64,000 nucleotides of DNA from an uncultured Bacteroidales bacterium (GTDB lineage Bacteria; Bacteroidota; Bacteroidia; Bacteroidales; F082): NCBI GenBank assembly GCA_947166105.1, contig CAMVCZ010000005.1:1-64000 (forward strand), written 5' to 3'. The notes below the pieces were generated by a model. That model was not told where the DNA came from and searched no databases. It saw only the letters and a list, made by a program, of their open reading frames with translations. The translations under genes were made by a program, and so were the position numbers. Positions 44,309-52,487 of this stretch are shown here, one piece after another (within the stretch, counting starts at the first letter, position 1; each line of letters opens with the position of its first letter).

Positions 44309-44401
44309 AATTATTTGCATAAAAAGCCACATCCTCGCCAAAAGGTTCAGCCCACGGCAGAGTACTCGCTTGGTGGCCTTCTCAACTCTCGCTACTCAGA
44401 C

Positions 44402-46114
44402 TCACATCTTCACCATCCTCTTTGTCACCATTCCGCCGTCCGTCATGACCTTCACCACATAAACGCCGCTTCCCAAGCCGCTGATTTGGTATTGGGAGCC
44501 TGTGGTGGGCTGGCTTTTCACCAACTTGCCGTCCACGGAATAGACCTCGATGTGTCTCATGCCTTCGCAACGGATCGTGAAAACGTCGGCACTGGGGTTG
44601 GGATAAATGGTGGCTTTGACATCGTTCTCCGCAAGGCCGTCGTAAGGCTGCACAGCTTCGATGGCGGCCAAGGCATCCACGCGACCCACGCCGGTGAGGT
44701 TGCTCTTGTGCTCAGTGAGCTTGACGGAGGTCTCTTCTAAGATACGACAGATCTCGGCAGGGGTCAGCTCGGGGTTCTTCTGGAGCATCAGGGCGATGAT
44801 GCCTGCCACACAAGGCGTCGCCATCGAGGTGCCGTCCATGTTGGTGTAACCGTCGTTGGTGAGGTAGTTGAGCGACTTGATGGCCACGCCGGGACCGCTC
44901 ACGTCGGGACGGATGAGGCCGATGCCGGGATTGTAAGGATAGTCGCCAAACTCGGAGTCTTGCCATGTGACGGGACCCTCGCAGGTGAAATAGGCCGCAA
45001 CGTCGTTATAGTCGACGGCACCCACGGCAATCACGCAGGTCAGGCCGCCAGGGTTCTCCTGTTGGTCGGGGTCGAGATAGGGCGGTGGACAGCTGGCAGG
45101 CACACGCACGTTGTCGGGCACGGGTCCATAGCCCCAGTTCTGAAGATGGCCCTCGTTGCCTGCACAGACAGCCGCTACGATGCCCGCATCGAGAACGGAC
45201 TCACATGTGCGACGCAGCAACTCTTTGTCGGGCATTTCGGCGAGACTCATGCCCAACGACATGCTGATGAGGTCGCAGCCATGCTCCACCGACCATTCCA
45301 TGCCTCTCGAAATGTTGACCGCACCGCCAAAGCCCGTTGAGTCAATGCTTTTGACGCACATCAGCGTGGCTTCGGGGGCCACACCCGTCAGCGAGCCTGC
45401 CGTGCCGTCGCCCAATACGGTGCCGGCACAGTGTGTGCCGTGGTCGAGGTCGTCCATGGGGTCGAGATCGCCGTTCACGATGTCGATGCCGTGAAGCGGG
45501 AACTCCTCGCCGCCGTCCCAGAGGTGGTCAGCCACGTCCAAATGGTTGTAGTTGACGCCCGAATCGACGACGGAAACCAAAACGCCTTCGCCTCGATAGC
45601 CCAATTCCCACACCTTGTCGGCATTGACCATCAGCACATTTTGTGTGATTTCGCGGGTGGCTTCTGCCACCTTGCCCCGTTCGGTCTCGGGAATCAGGTT
45701 TTGCTTGTGGCTGAAGGCAATCGTCTTAATGTCAGGCCTTTGCGCAAGGTCTTGAATGGCGGCTTTGGTGGCCGTGAAGTAAAGCGCGTTGGCCGTCCAA
45801 ATCGATTGGGCCGACGTGGTCAAGCCGCGACGCTCCATTTCGGAAAGCGTTTGCTTCAGGTCGTATTGCGATGCCTTGGTAAAGGCTTTCAATTCGTTGA
45901 TTACAAAAGCCTTGCGTTCCGCTTTGGTACCAAAGAAATCGGCTTGGCGACACAGTTGCGTGCGGTCGTATTGTGCTTTCATCAAGACGAAAACCTCGAT
46001 TTTCTCATCGTCCGCGCGGCGGTTCATTTCCTCGCTCAGCCTCGGGTCGATGGCTTGGGCTTGAGCAAAAAGGCTTGCTAATGCCAATATGATGATTAAA
46101 AAAGGCTTTTTCAT
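44402..46114 (-). CDS. T9SS-secreted S8 subtilisin-like protease, paralogue 1
   Basis: A 570-residue exported serine protease with signal peptide (FLIIILALASLFAQAQA) and a propeptide-like region to about residue 150. The catalytic triad is present: Asp in VVDSGVNYNHLDV, His in DDLDHGTHCAGTV and Ser in DGTSMATPCVAG. The protein ends with a type A T9SS sorting domain (TIYPNPSADVFTI, IEVYSVDGKLVK, LGSGVYVVKV, TKRMVKM). It lies 5 nt after its paralogue at 46120, so both come from one transcript. Likely roles are nutrient proteolysis or processing of surface proteins. Confidence 0.9.
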   Translation of the reverse strand: MKKPFLIIILALASLFAQAQAIDPRLSEEMNRRADDEKIEVFVLMKAQYDRTQLCRQADFFGTKAERKAFVINELKAFTKASQYDLKQTLSEMERRGLTTSAQSIWTANALYFTATKAAIQDLAQRPDIKTIAFSHKQNLIPETERGKVAEATREITQNVLMVNADKVWELGYRGEGVLVSVVDSGVNYNHLDVADHLWDGGEEFPLHGIDIVNGDLDPMDDLDHGTHCAGTVLGDGTAGSLTGVAPEATLMCVKSIDSTGFGGAVNISRGMEWSVEHGCDLISMSLGMSLAEMPDKELLRRTCESVLDAGIVAAVCAGNEGHLQNWGYGPVPDNVRVPASCPPPYLDPDQQENPGGLTCVIAVGAVDYNDVAAYFTCEGPVTWQDSEFGDYPYNPGIGLIRPDVSGPGVAIKSLNYLTNDGYTNMDGTSMATPCVAGIIALMLQKNPELTPAEICRILEETSVKLTEHKSNLTGVGRVDALAAIEAVQPYDGLAENDVKATIYPNPSADVFTIRCEGMRHIEVYSVDGKLVKSQPTTGSQYQISGLGSGVYVVKVMTDGGMVTKRMVKM

Positions 46115-46119
46115 GGTTC

Positions 46120-47850
46120 TCAGATTTTTATGATCTTCTGGACAAAACTGGAGCTTCCGTCCGTGACTTGCAACATGTAAACGCCGCTTTCAAGGCCATC
46201 GATTTGATAGCTGTCGCGGTCGGCACGGATGCTACGCACCAAACGTCCGTCGATGGCGTAAATGTCGATTTGGCTCATCCCTTCGCAACTCACGGTGAAA
46301 CTGCCCGTGGTTGGATTGGGATACACCTGAACCGACTGCAATTCAGCCTCTTCCACGTTGTCGTAATCCACGGCATTGACGGCGGCCAAGGCATCCACGA
46401 CGCCTGAGCCGAAGTTGTTGCTCTTATGCTCAGTGAGCTTCAAGGCAGTGTTTTCCAGGATTTCGTCGATTTGCGCAGGAGTCAGGTTAGGGTTTTTGGA
46501 GAGCATCAGGGCGATGGTGCCAGCCACGCAGGGCGAGGCAGCCGAGGTGCCGCTGAAAAGCGTATAGCCGCTGTTGTTCCCATGGTCGAGGGTGGTGAGT
46601 TCGTTGCCAGGCGCGCAGATGTCGGGGCGAATCAACCCGATTTCCGTCGTGCTGCCAGCGGTGTAGGGATAGTCGTTGTATTCGGCCACGTCCATCCATT
46701 GCGATGGCCCTACTGACGAGATTTCGTTAAAGCCGTTGTCGGAAAGAACGGAGCCAACGCAAACCACGCAGCTCGTGCCGCCTGCATTCACCATTTGGTC
46801 GGGATGCAGATGGGGCGGCGGGCAGTCGCCAGGGGTGTAGATGTTTTGCGGCACGGGAATCATGAACTGTACCGAGCCCACGTTGCCTGCACAAGCTGCG
46901 GCAATGACGCCTGCAGCCAAAGTGTTGTCGCAAGCCTGTCGCATCATCAGTTTTTGGGCGGGTTCGGGCTTGGGACGGCCCAACGACATGTTGAGTACAT
47001 CAGCACCATGCTCAATGGCGAACTGCATCGCGGCGACCCAAGGCGTCTCTTCGCCAACGCCGTCGTCTCTGAAGGCTTTCAAGACCATGATGGTGGCATC
47101 GGGAGCCACACCGGTCTTTGTCCCGCCAGCACCTGTTCCGCAAACGATGCCTGCCACCTCGGTGCCGTGGCCGTAAATATCATCAGGATCGTTGTCGTTG
47201 TAATAGAAATCGTAGCCGTGGTTGGGGTATTCGCTACCGCCATCCCAAAACCGACCGGCCAAGTCCTCATGGTCGAGGCGCACACCCGTATCGATGATGG
47301 CGACGAGCACGCCTTGGCCCGTATAGCCCAAATCCCAAACGGGCGGCACATCTATTTGGTATAAAAACTCGGCAATGTCGCGGTCGCCGTTTTTCACAGC
47401 GGATTTGACCTCACCGTCGGCAATCCATTGGGTTTCTTCGCGATAGGCGATGGTCTTGATGCCTCGCTGTTGTTCAAGGCTGTTGATGGCCGTTTTGGTG
47501 GCTTGGCAGCTGATGGCATTCACGAGCCAGAGCGACTGGATGTCAGCCACCATATCGTGTTGCTTCATCTCCTCAAGCAGGCCAAGCAGCTCGGCTTGCG
47601 AGGTTTCGGCCTGACGCTTCAGCGTTTCCACCACGAAGGCGCGACGCTCTTGCTTGGTGGCGAAGAAGTTGGCCTCACGGCTTAATGCCCTCGCGTCAGA
47701 TTGTTCGTTCATCAGGACGACGATTTTGATTTTCTCGTCATCGCCCCGCTTGCCCATCTCCTCGCGTAGCGCAGGGTCGATGGTGGTTTGGGCGGTCGAA
47801 CCGATGATGCCTAAAAACAAGGCGATTGCGGTGATAACAAGTCTTCTCAT
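46120..47850 (-). CDS. T9SS-secreted S8 subtilisin-like protease, paralogue 2
   Basis: A 576-residue paralogue of the downstream S8 protease. The ATG at 47850 starts a signal peptide (RRLVITAIALFLGIIGSTAQ); longer in-frame readings add unlikely leader sequence. Triad motifs are IIDTGVRLDHEDL (Asp), DIYGHGTEVAGI (His) and SGTSAASPCVAG (Ser). The propeptide region shares the DPALREEMGKRGDDEKI... pattern with its neighbour. The C-terminus is a T9SS sorting domain (VYPNPTTGSFTVS, IDIYAIDGRLVR, LESGVYMLQV, VQKIIKI). The -7 box TATTTTTG is at 47904-47911. Confidence 0.9.
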   Translation of the reverse strand: MRRLVITAIALFLGIIGSTAQTTIDPALREEMGKRGDDEKIKIVVLMNEQSDARALSREANFFATKQERRAFVVETLKRQAETSQAELLGLLEEMKQHDMVADIQSLWLVNAISCQATKTAINSLEQQRGIKTIAYREETQWIADGEVKSAVKNGDRDIAEFLYQIDVPPVWDLGYTGQGVLVAIIDTGVRLDHEDLAGRFWDGGSEYPNHGYDFYYNDNDPDDIYGHGTEVAGIVCGTGAGGTKTGVAPDATIMVLKAFRDDGVGEETPWVAAMQFAIEHGADVLNMSLGRPKPEPAQKLMMRQACDNTLAAGVIAAACAGNVGSVQFMIPVPQNIYTPGDCPPPHLHPDQMVNAGGTSCVVCVGSVLSDNGFNEISSVGPSQWMDVAEYNDYPYTAGSTTEIGLIRPDICAPGNELTTLDHGNNSGYTLFSGTSAASPCVAGTIALMLSKNPNLTPAQIDEILENTALKLTEHKSNNFGSGVVDALAAVNAVDYDNVEEAELQSVQVYPNPTTGSFTVSCEGMSQIDIYAIDGRLVRSIRADRDSYQIDGLESGVYMLQVTDGSSSFVQKIIKI

Positions 47851-47903
47851 AAAGTATTGATGCAATGGTTGATTGTGTCGGATGGCTTTCATTGTTATGG
47901 GTG

Positions 47904-47911
47904 CAAAAATA
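47904..47911 (-). promoter_or_regulatory. -7 box of the S8 protease operon
   Basis: Minus strand TATTTTTG, about 54 nt before the start of the first protease gene (47850). Confidence 0.55.
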
Positions 47912-48047
47912 AAGGAAAAAATAACGGTGTGGTTTTGTTTTAACGCCAAAATTTCCCCGTTCTGCCGCATTTGCAATGCGGGAAAACAACGATATGTAGC
48001 AGCCGCAGATTTGTTTAGGATTTATGTAAGATTTGTTTCCCTGTCAT

Positions 48048-48090
48048 AAACCAGCGAAATCCCGAAAAATAAGACAGATTTCGCTGGTTT
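48048..48090. terminator. Hairpin AAACCAGCGAAAT / ATTTCGCTGGTTT, left copy
   Basis: Perfect 13-bp stem (48048-48060 with 48078-48090) and a 17-nt loop, followed by TTTGCC. Belongs to a hairpin family around the accessory genes (also 54460-54502; variant at 48634-48680; single arms at 55109 and 56616). Confidence 0.65.
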
Positions 48091-48136
48091 TTGCCATACA
48101 AACCGAACTTTTTATCGGCTACCGACACAAAACCTA

Positions 48137-48166
48137 TATCCATTTTGGATATTTTCCGTATTTTTG
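48137..48166 (+). promoter_or_regulatory. Operator-like palindrome and -7 box, left copy
   Basis: TATCCATTTTGGATA (48137-48151) followed by TATTTTTG (48159-48166). The same arrangement is found at 54548-54577. Confidence 0.6.
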
Positions 48167-48439
48167 AAGCCGAAATTCTAAAGGTCGAAAAGAACGGAAA
48201 AGAAATAAACGGTTAAAATATCATCAAACTATAGCAGAGCTTTTTGCTCTTATTCCCTCGCTGTAAATCTGGGAAATTTGTCATACAGGGATAAGCAAGC
48301 AAAGGTTCATGCTTTTTGCGTGAATCTTGTTGTTTATGGTATGACGGGCATTCCAGAGCCTACAGCGACATAATGCAATAAATTCACGCATTTTCATTGC
48401 CCGCAGAAAAAGAGCCAAAGCACCAAGAAAGAGCAGGCA

Positions 48440-48490
48440 ATGGAAAACAACGGTAACATCCACATCGGGCATCTCATCCGTGAGCAACTC
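48440..48490 (+). pseudogene. HTH gene remnant (first 17 codons)
   Basis: ATG at 48440 followed by ENNGNIHIGHLIREQL, the N-terminus of the HTH family at 24259 and 54842. Homology then stops and the sequence continues as the reverse complement of an ATPase gene start (48491-48565). The gene has lost its helix-turn-helix and is non-functional. Confidence 0.75.
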
Positions 48491-48565
48491 GGACTTCCGG
48501 GATTTATACAACCTTTCGAGTGTGGCTATTTCTGTTTCTCTTCCAATAATATTCTTGTATTTCAT
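48491..48565 (-). pseudogene. AAA ATPase gene remnant (first 25 codons)
   Basis: On the minus strand the ATG at 48565 opens MKYKNIIGRETEIATLERLY then KSRKSE, the N-terminus of DUF234-type ATPases such as 57695-59116 (MKIIGREKEQKLLKECC). The frame then enters antisense HTH and leader DNA, so the Walker A motif and the rest are missing. The -7 box TATTTTTG (48590-48597) is preserved. A deletion appears to have joined the interiors of two convergent genes. Confidence 0.75.
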
Positions 48566-48589
48566 TGTTTTGTGCAATTGTTTTCGCCG

Positions 48590-48597
48590 CAAAAATA
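48590..48597 (-). promoter_or_regulatory. -7 box of the ATPase remnant
   Basis: Minus strand TATTTTTG, 24 nt before the remnant's ATG. Same layout as the intact ATPase promoter at 59143-59150. Confidence 0.5.
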
Positions 48598-48633
48598 CTG
48601 TTTTTCTGCAAAATAGAAACAAAAAGTTTACTT

Positions 48634-48680
48634 AAAACTCAGCGAAAACGAGAATTTCTTCTCTGATTTCGCTGAGTTTT
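48634..48680. repeat. Variant hairpin AAAACTCAGCGAAA / TTTCGCTGAGTTTT
   Basis: Perfect 14-bp stem (48634-48647 with 48667-48680). It is a variant of the AAACCAGCGAAAT hairpins, and the change is matched in both arms. Confidence 0.7.
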
Positions 48681-48792
48681 AAACAGACTACGCACTGCAA
48701 AACACTAAAAAACGGCCGAAAAATGATTCTGAACATTTCCTATACCGCATTTTTCGACTTCTTCCAATACAATACCGCCGAATTCCTTTCTT

Positions 48793-48924
48793 TTTCCCAT
48801 CCACTTCATCCATTTTCAGCCCATATTATCCATTTTGGATACATTTTCTGTATCCGATTTGGATAATTAAAATATTGATTATCAAATAATTAATTTGTTT
48901 GTATTGGAATTTTTTGTATATTTG
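48793..48924 (+). promoter_or_regulatory. Control region of the accessory island
   Basis: This holds the 50-bp repeat also found at 42719, then two operator-like palindromes, TATCCATTTTGGATA (48827-48841) and TATCCGATTTGGATA (48851-48865), spaced 24 bp apart. A promoter with TTTG (48894-48897), 19 nt, and TATATTTG (48917-48924) follows. The first island gene starts at 48948. Confidence 0.65.
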
Positions 48925-48947
48925 CAGCGTGGAAAAACTATCAAAAA

Positions 48948-49358
48948 ATGGAAAATCTAGACGAAAAACAAGAATTGAAAAAACTTATTGATAATTTGTC
49001 CTGCGACTATCTTGTGTCTTTTTTCAAAGCTAAAGACAATGAAAAGTTGAAGCCAAAAACTTTGCTATTATTAGTTTTAGAGCAAATCAGATGGACGAAT
49101 ATGTTGGAACTATCAATGGATGAAACAGAAGATGATTCAACGTTGAATATTACTCAAGAGTATTTACAATATAAAATAGGTGAGTTGAAATACTTAGAAA
49201 TAAATCACATAAAAGGAAACACTTTTGATAATTGCATTCAATATCTGAAAAAAATCACCCAAGACGCATTGAAAAACCAAAACAAAGAGATTGGAGAACA
49301 AATAAAAAATCGATTGGATTTCTTTATTAATGAATTAAAGAGTCGATATAACGTATAA
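48948..49358 (+). CDS. Hypothetical protein, first gene of accessory island
   Basis: A 136-residue, AT-rich gene with no recognised domain. The product is charged and mostly helical (EKQELKKLIDNLSCDYLVSF, ITQDALKNQNKEIGEQIKN), without signal peptide or membrane segment, so it is probably cytoplasmic. It has a good promoter with two palindromes upstream (48827, 48851). The SPFH gene starts 45 nt downstream on the same strand. Coding bias (many AAA and AAT codons) differs from the housekeeping genes in the window. Confidence 0.55.
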   Translation: MENLDEKQELKKLIDNLSCDYLVSFFKAKDNEKLKPKTLLLLVLEQIRWTNMLELSMDETEDDSTLNITQEYLQYKIGELKYLEINHIKGNTFDNCIQYLKKITQDALKNQNKEIGEQIKNRLDFFINELKSRYNV

Positions 49359-49403
49359 GAACTGATAGATTCTATCTAATGGCGATAAACAAAAAGAAAT
49401 TAT

Positions 49404-50744
49404 ATGGCACTTATTGACGTTGTTAAATGCGAACTTCACGATTACGAATTATGCGTGAAGTTCCCTTCTGAAGATTTGAGAATTGGATCACAATTGGTAG
49501 TGTATCCATCCCAAATAGCATTCTTTGTAAAAGGTGGTCAAATATTTGATGAGTTCGAAGCTGGAACATATACTCTGAAAACGAGTAATATTCCGTTGTT
49601 GAATAATATTATCAATATTCCTTTTGGTGGCGATTCTCCTTTTCAGGCAGAGGTTTGGTTTGTAAATTTGACCACCAAACTAGATATAAAATGGGGCACG
49701 AATTCAGAAATTCAATTAGAAGATCCTAAATATAACATTATTGTTCCAGTACGTGCTTTTGGCCAATATGGAATGAGAATCGTTGACCCAAAACTATTTC
49801 TGAAGACTCTAATGGGTAATATGACTTCTTTTGAAGTTTATAAAGTCAACCAGTACTTCAAAGGAAAGATGTTGTCACAACTTAGTTCTTTGATTGCAAA
49901 AAAAATCGCACAAGATAATATATCCATCTTGGAAATCAACACCCACTTGGTTGATATGTCAGAGTATTGCAATGAGGAAATAAACAAGGTCTTTACAAAA
50001 TATGGTATTGAGTTGCAGGAATTCAGTATCATGTCTATCAATGTTCCAGAAGATGACCCTAGTTTAATCAAACTGAAAGATGCAAAAGACTTAGCTGCCC
50101 GCCTGAAAATTGCAGGAAAAGATGTATACCAAATGGAGAGGAGTTTCGATGTCCTTGACACTGCTGCAGGCAACGAAGGCACAGGAGGCCAAATGATTGG
50201 TATAGGCACTGGCTTAGGTGTTGGGGTGGGTGTTGGATCGGCCTTCGGCCATATGGCATCGCATTTTATCAACACAAATCCCCCAACACCCGCTTCAGCA
50301 CCAGCATACCAACCTCCTACCTATCAGGAACCAACTTATTTCTTAATGATTAACGGCCGGCAGCTTGCAGGTCAGACCTTGCAAAACATAAGAGACATGG
50401 TCACACAGGGAATAATGAATGGTGAAACCATGGTGTGGAAAAGCGGTATGGTGCAATGGTCCAAAGCCTCTTCTGTGAATGAATTGGCTCCCTTGTTCTT
50501 TCAACAAGCTCCTCCACCTCCAATGCCAAGCCATGAGCCCACTTATTTTGTTTTCATCAATGGGCAACAGGTGGGAGGTCAGACCATCTACAACCTTAGA
50601 GACTTAATTAATAAAGGTGATATGGATGGAGAAACGATGGTTTGGAAAAGTGGGATGCCTCAATGGGCCAAAGCTTCAGACGTGCCAGAAATAGCCTCTT
50701 TATTATCACAGCAAGCACCACCTATGTTACCTCCTCAAATGTAA
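49404..50744 (+). CDS. SPFH-domain protein with two GYF_2 domains
   Basis: A 446-residue protein. Residues 1-240 match the SPFH/virion-core-like family (GSQLVVYPSQIAFFVKGG, YTLKTSNIPLLNNI, VPVRAFGQYGMRIVDP, LQEFSIMSINVPEDD). A Gly-rich hydrophobic hinge follows (GIGTGLGVGVGVGSAFG), then a Pro-rich linker. Two GYF_2 (DUF4339-type) repeats close the protein, each with YF..INGR or NGQ, GQT..N.RD, then ETMVWKSGM.QW. SPFH proteins oligomerise at membranes, and GYF domains bind Pro-rich peptides such as the PP-rich linker of the 52488 protein. Partner role is inferred. Confidence 0.85.
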   Translation: MALIDVVKCELHDYELCVKFPSEDLRIGSQLVVYPSQIAFFVKGGQIFDEFEAGTYTLKTSNIPLLNNIINIPFGGDSPFQAEVWFVNLTTKLDIKWGTNSEIQLEDPKYNIIVPVRAFGQYGMRIVDPKLFLKTLMGNMTSFEVYKVNQYFKGKMLSQLSSLIAKKIAQDNISILEINTHLVDMSEYCNEEINKVFTKYGIELQEFSIMSINVPEDDPSLIKLKDAKDLAARLKIAGKDVYQMERSFDVLDTAAGNEGTGGQMIGIGTGLGVGVGVGSAFGHMASHFINTNPPTPASAPAYQPPTYQEPTYFLMINGRQLAGQTLQNIRDMVTQGIMNGETMVWKSGMVQWSKASSVNELAPLFFQQAPPPPMPSHEPTYFVFINGQQVGGQTIYNLRDLINKGDMDGETMVWKSGMPQWAKASDVPEIASLLSQQAPPMLPPQM

Positions 50745-50750
50745 TATGTT

Positions 50751-51113
50751 ATGAAATACATTCATTTAATCATCGGCATGATTTGCCTTTTCTTGAACAT
50801 CGCAATTTGTTTGATTTTCGATTGTGCCGGAAATCATGTGCTCATCATTAGCAGTTTAGTTATCATAACGACAACACTAATAAACCATTTCACAGGCGCC
50901 ATTGACATCAAGGATGGATTTAAGGTTGCCTTGCCGTTTTTCTTCACGTTCATCGGATTGGTTGAATACAGCTTATCGTTCTTCGTGGATGAATCGTTGA
51001 AAAACGACGGTTTCCTTGTAGGTATCATCTGCTTGTTTGCCTTACAGGTTTGCGTCTTAATCATCTCAGCATTGGTTTCAAGAACAGATTCTCAACAAAA
51101 ACCACATTATTAA
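50751..51113 (+). CDS. Small polytopic membrane protein, hypothetical
   Basis: A 120-residue protein with about four hydrophobic helices (LIIGMICLFLNIAICLIF, LIISSLVIITTTLI, VALPFFFTFIGLVEYSL, GIICLFALQVCVLIISALV). No family recognised. It begins 6 nt after the SPFH gene and ends 12 nt before the next gene, so it is translationally close to both. Likely an inner-membrane component of the same assembly. Confidence 0.55.
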   Translation: MKYIHLIIGMICLFLNIAICLIFDCAGNHVLIISSLVIITTTLINHFTGAIDIKDGFKVALPFFFTFIGLVEYSLSFFVDESLKNDGFLVGIICLFALQVCVLIISALVSRTDSQQKPHY

Positions 51114-51125
51114 AAACATACTACA

Positions 51126-51443
51126 ATGATCAATCAGATTAATTACCAATCAGGAGTATCCAAGACGGTTGCAACCTATCAAACGCAATCATCGCCTCAA
51201 GAAGCAATTAACTCGCTTCATAATGCAATTCTAAAGTGCAAATACAAAATCAAACAGCAAGCTCCAACCATGATAAAATTCAAGACACCAATGACCCTTT
51301 TTGACTATGGCTTTAATATGACTGCAACCTTGAGCCAAAACGAGAGAGGAACTATCGTTAGAATTGAAGGGAAACCCGTCTACCCCCTTGATATTTTCAA
51401 AGTTGGTAAAAAAAGAATAGAGGCTCTTGCAGCCTTTTTATAA
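51126..51443 (+). CDS. Hypothetical small protein
   Basis: A 105-residue soluble protein without signal peptide. The sequence suggests a compact alpha/beta fold: AINSLHNAILKCKYKIKQQ, then paired strands MIKFKTPMTLFDYGFNMTATL and GTIVRIEGKPVYPLDIF. It may be a small domain that measures or binds a ligand, but nothing diagnostic is visible. It lies 12 nt after the membrane protein gene in the island operon. Confidence 0.5.
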   Translation: MINQINYQSGVSKTVATYQTQSSPQEAINSLHNAILKCKYKIKQQAPTMIKFKTPMTLFDYGFNMTATLSQNERGTIVRIEGKPVYPLDIFKVGKKRIEALAAFL

Positions 51444-51486
51444 TTACCCATAATCATTCACAATAACCTTTATAAAACGTAAAACT

Positions 51487-51798
51487 ATGGCAAACAAATG
51501 TAACACATGTGGGGCTACGGTACCCGACAATGCAACAGTGTGCCCTTATTGTGGTAATGCTGTCACTCCAACACAGCCAAGCAATGTGATATACACAGTA
51601 GAAGAAGACGAACCTTCAACGGGATTGAATATCCTTTCGTTTCTTGTTCCGGTCGCGGGCTGGATAATGTACTTTGTTTTTAGAGACGAAACTCCCATTA
51701 AAGCAAAAGCTTGCTCAAAATGGGCTTGGATAGGGGTCGCTGTTACTATTGGCCTATCGATACTAATGGGGGCTTGTACTGCCTTACTTGATTATTAG
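51487..51798 (+). CDS. Zinc-ribbon membrane protein, paralogue 1
   Basis: A 103-residue protein with an N-terminal zinc ribbon (CNTCGATVPDNATVCPYCGN, two CxxC pairs), an acidic linker (EEDEPSTGLN) and two membrane segments (ILSFLVPVAGWIMYFVF and WIGVAVTIGLSILMGAC). It is nearly identical in plan to the protein at 51982. The ribbon is predicted to face the cytoplasm. Zinc-ribbon/TM proteins often accompany SPFH or sensor-peptidase genes, but the biochemical role is unknown. Confidence 0.7.
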   Translation: MANKCNTCGATVPDNATVCPYCGNAVTPTQPSNVIYTVEEDEPSTGLNILSFLVPVAGWIMYFVFRDETPIKAKACSKWAWIGVAVTIGLSILMGACTALLDY

Positions 51799-51981
51799 TA
51801 TCAGATGTAGATGAGCAAATTTAGTTTACATAAAAGGCGCGAAACCACGGGACAGTGAGACTACGAGGCGTTTACTTGTCCAGAAGTCTCGAAGTCCCGA
51901 GCTCCGAAGTCAAAAGATATATCAGTTTGATTTTGAACAGTTACTTAACATCAATAGAGTTTAATCATTAAAATTTTAATT
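51799..51981. repeat. Intergenic stretch with degenerate short repeats
   Basis: No gene is seen. It includes AAGTCTCGAAGTCCCGAGCT and related blocks (GGGACAGTGAGACTACGAGG). Such CGAAGTC-rich words are common between genes in Bacteroidota, and their role is unclear. Confidence 0.45.
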
Positions 51982-52281
51982 ATGGCAAACAAATGTAACA
52001 CATGTGGCGCTACCGTGCCCGACAATGCAACAATGTGCCCTTATTGCGGCAATGCAGTTACCCCAACACAACCAAGTAATGCTGTGTTGAACTCGACAGA
52101 AGAAGACGAACCTTCAACTGGCTTGAATTGGCTTTCGCTTTTTATTCCATTAGCGGGCTGGATAATGTACTTCGTCTTTAAAGAAAAATCACCAATTAAA
52201 GCCAAATCATGTGCAAAATGGGCATGGATTGGATTCGCCATAGATGTAGTCTATGGGATATTTAACGCCTTAGTTGAGTAA
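51982..52281 (+). CDS. Zinc-ribbon membrane protein, paralogue 2
   Basis: A 99-residue tandem paralogue of the 51487 protein, with the same ribbon (CNTCGATVPDNATMCPYCGN), the EEDEPSTGLN linker and two membrane segments (WLSLFIPLAGWIMYFVF, WIGFAIDVVYGIFNALV). The first 40 residues are almost unchanged while the second helix differs. Tandem duplication and divergence of the membrane part suggest that two versions work together, perhaps as a heteromer. Confidence 0.7.
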   Translation: MANKCNTCGATVPDNATMCPYCGNAVTPTQPSNAVLNSTEEDEPSTGLNWLSLFIPLAGWIMYFVFKEKSPIKAKSCAKWAWIGFAIDVVYGIFNALVE

Positions 52282-52487
52282 TAAAGCCATGACATAAAGA
52301 AGTCCATTAGATTTATATCCAATGGGCTTCCTTGGTTCAATTTCTATAAGTCCACAATTCATCGGTCATTGTGAGAATTTGGATGACGATAATGTGAGAC
52401 TTCTTTTCGACGAAGTTCTAAATTCTAACATATCTTTAGTGAGACCAAAGGGGTTAAAGATTTTCATGTTCAATAATTGACAAAGCT
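52282..52487. other. 206-bp gap without recognised feature
   Basis: AT-rich DNA between the second zinc-ribbon gene and the SH3-YARHG gene. I see no ORF, strong hairpin or -7 box. It ends with an A-rich ribosome-binding region before 52488. Confidence 0.4.

Larger units (their letters stand above)
48040..48490. repeat. Long direct repeat, left copy (leader plus HTH gene start)
   Basis: About 440 bp, clearly homologous to 54452-54892 in the same orientation. It contains the AAACCAGCGAAAT hairpin (48048-48090), TATCCATTTTGGATA (48137-48151), TATTTTTG (48159-48166), the leader hairpins and the first codons of an HTH gene. The left copy has more substitutions and small indels in the leader. Together the two copies flank the accessory island. 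Confidence 0.8.

Noticed and set aside
48281-48622. 113-codon ORF on the minus strand considered as a gene
   Set aside because: Only the first part (from 48565) is ATPase-like. The rest is antisense HTH and leader DNA, so it was annotated as a truncated remnant.
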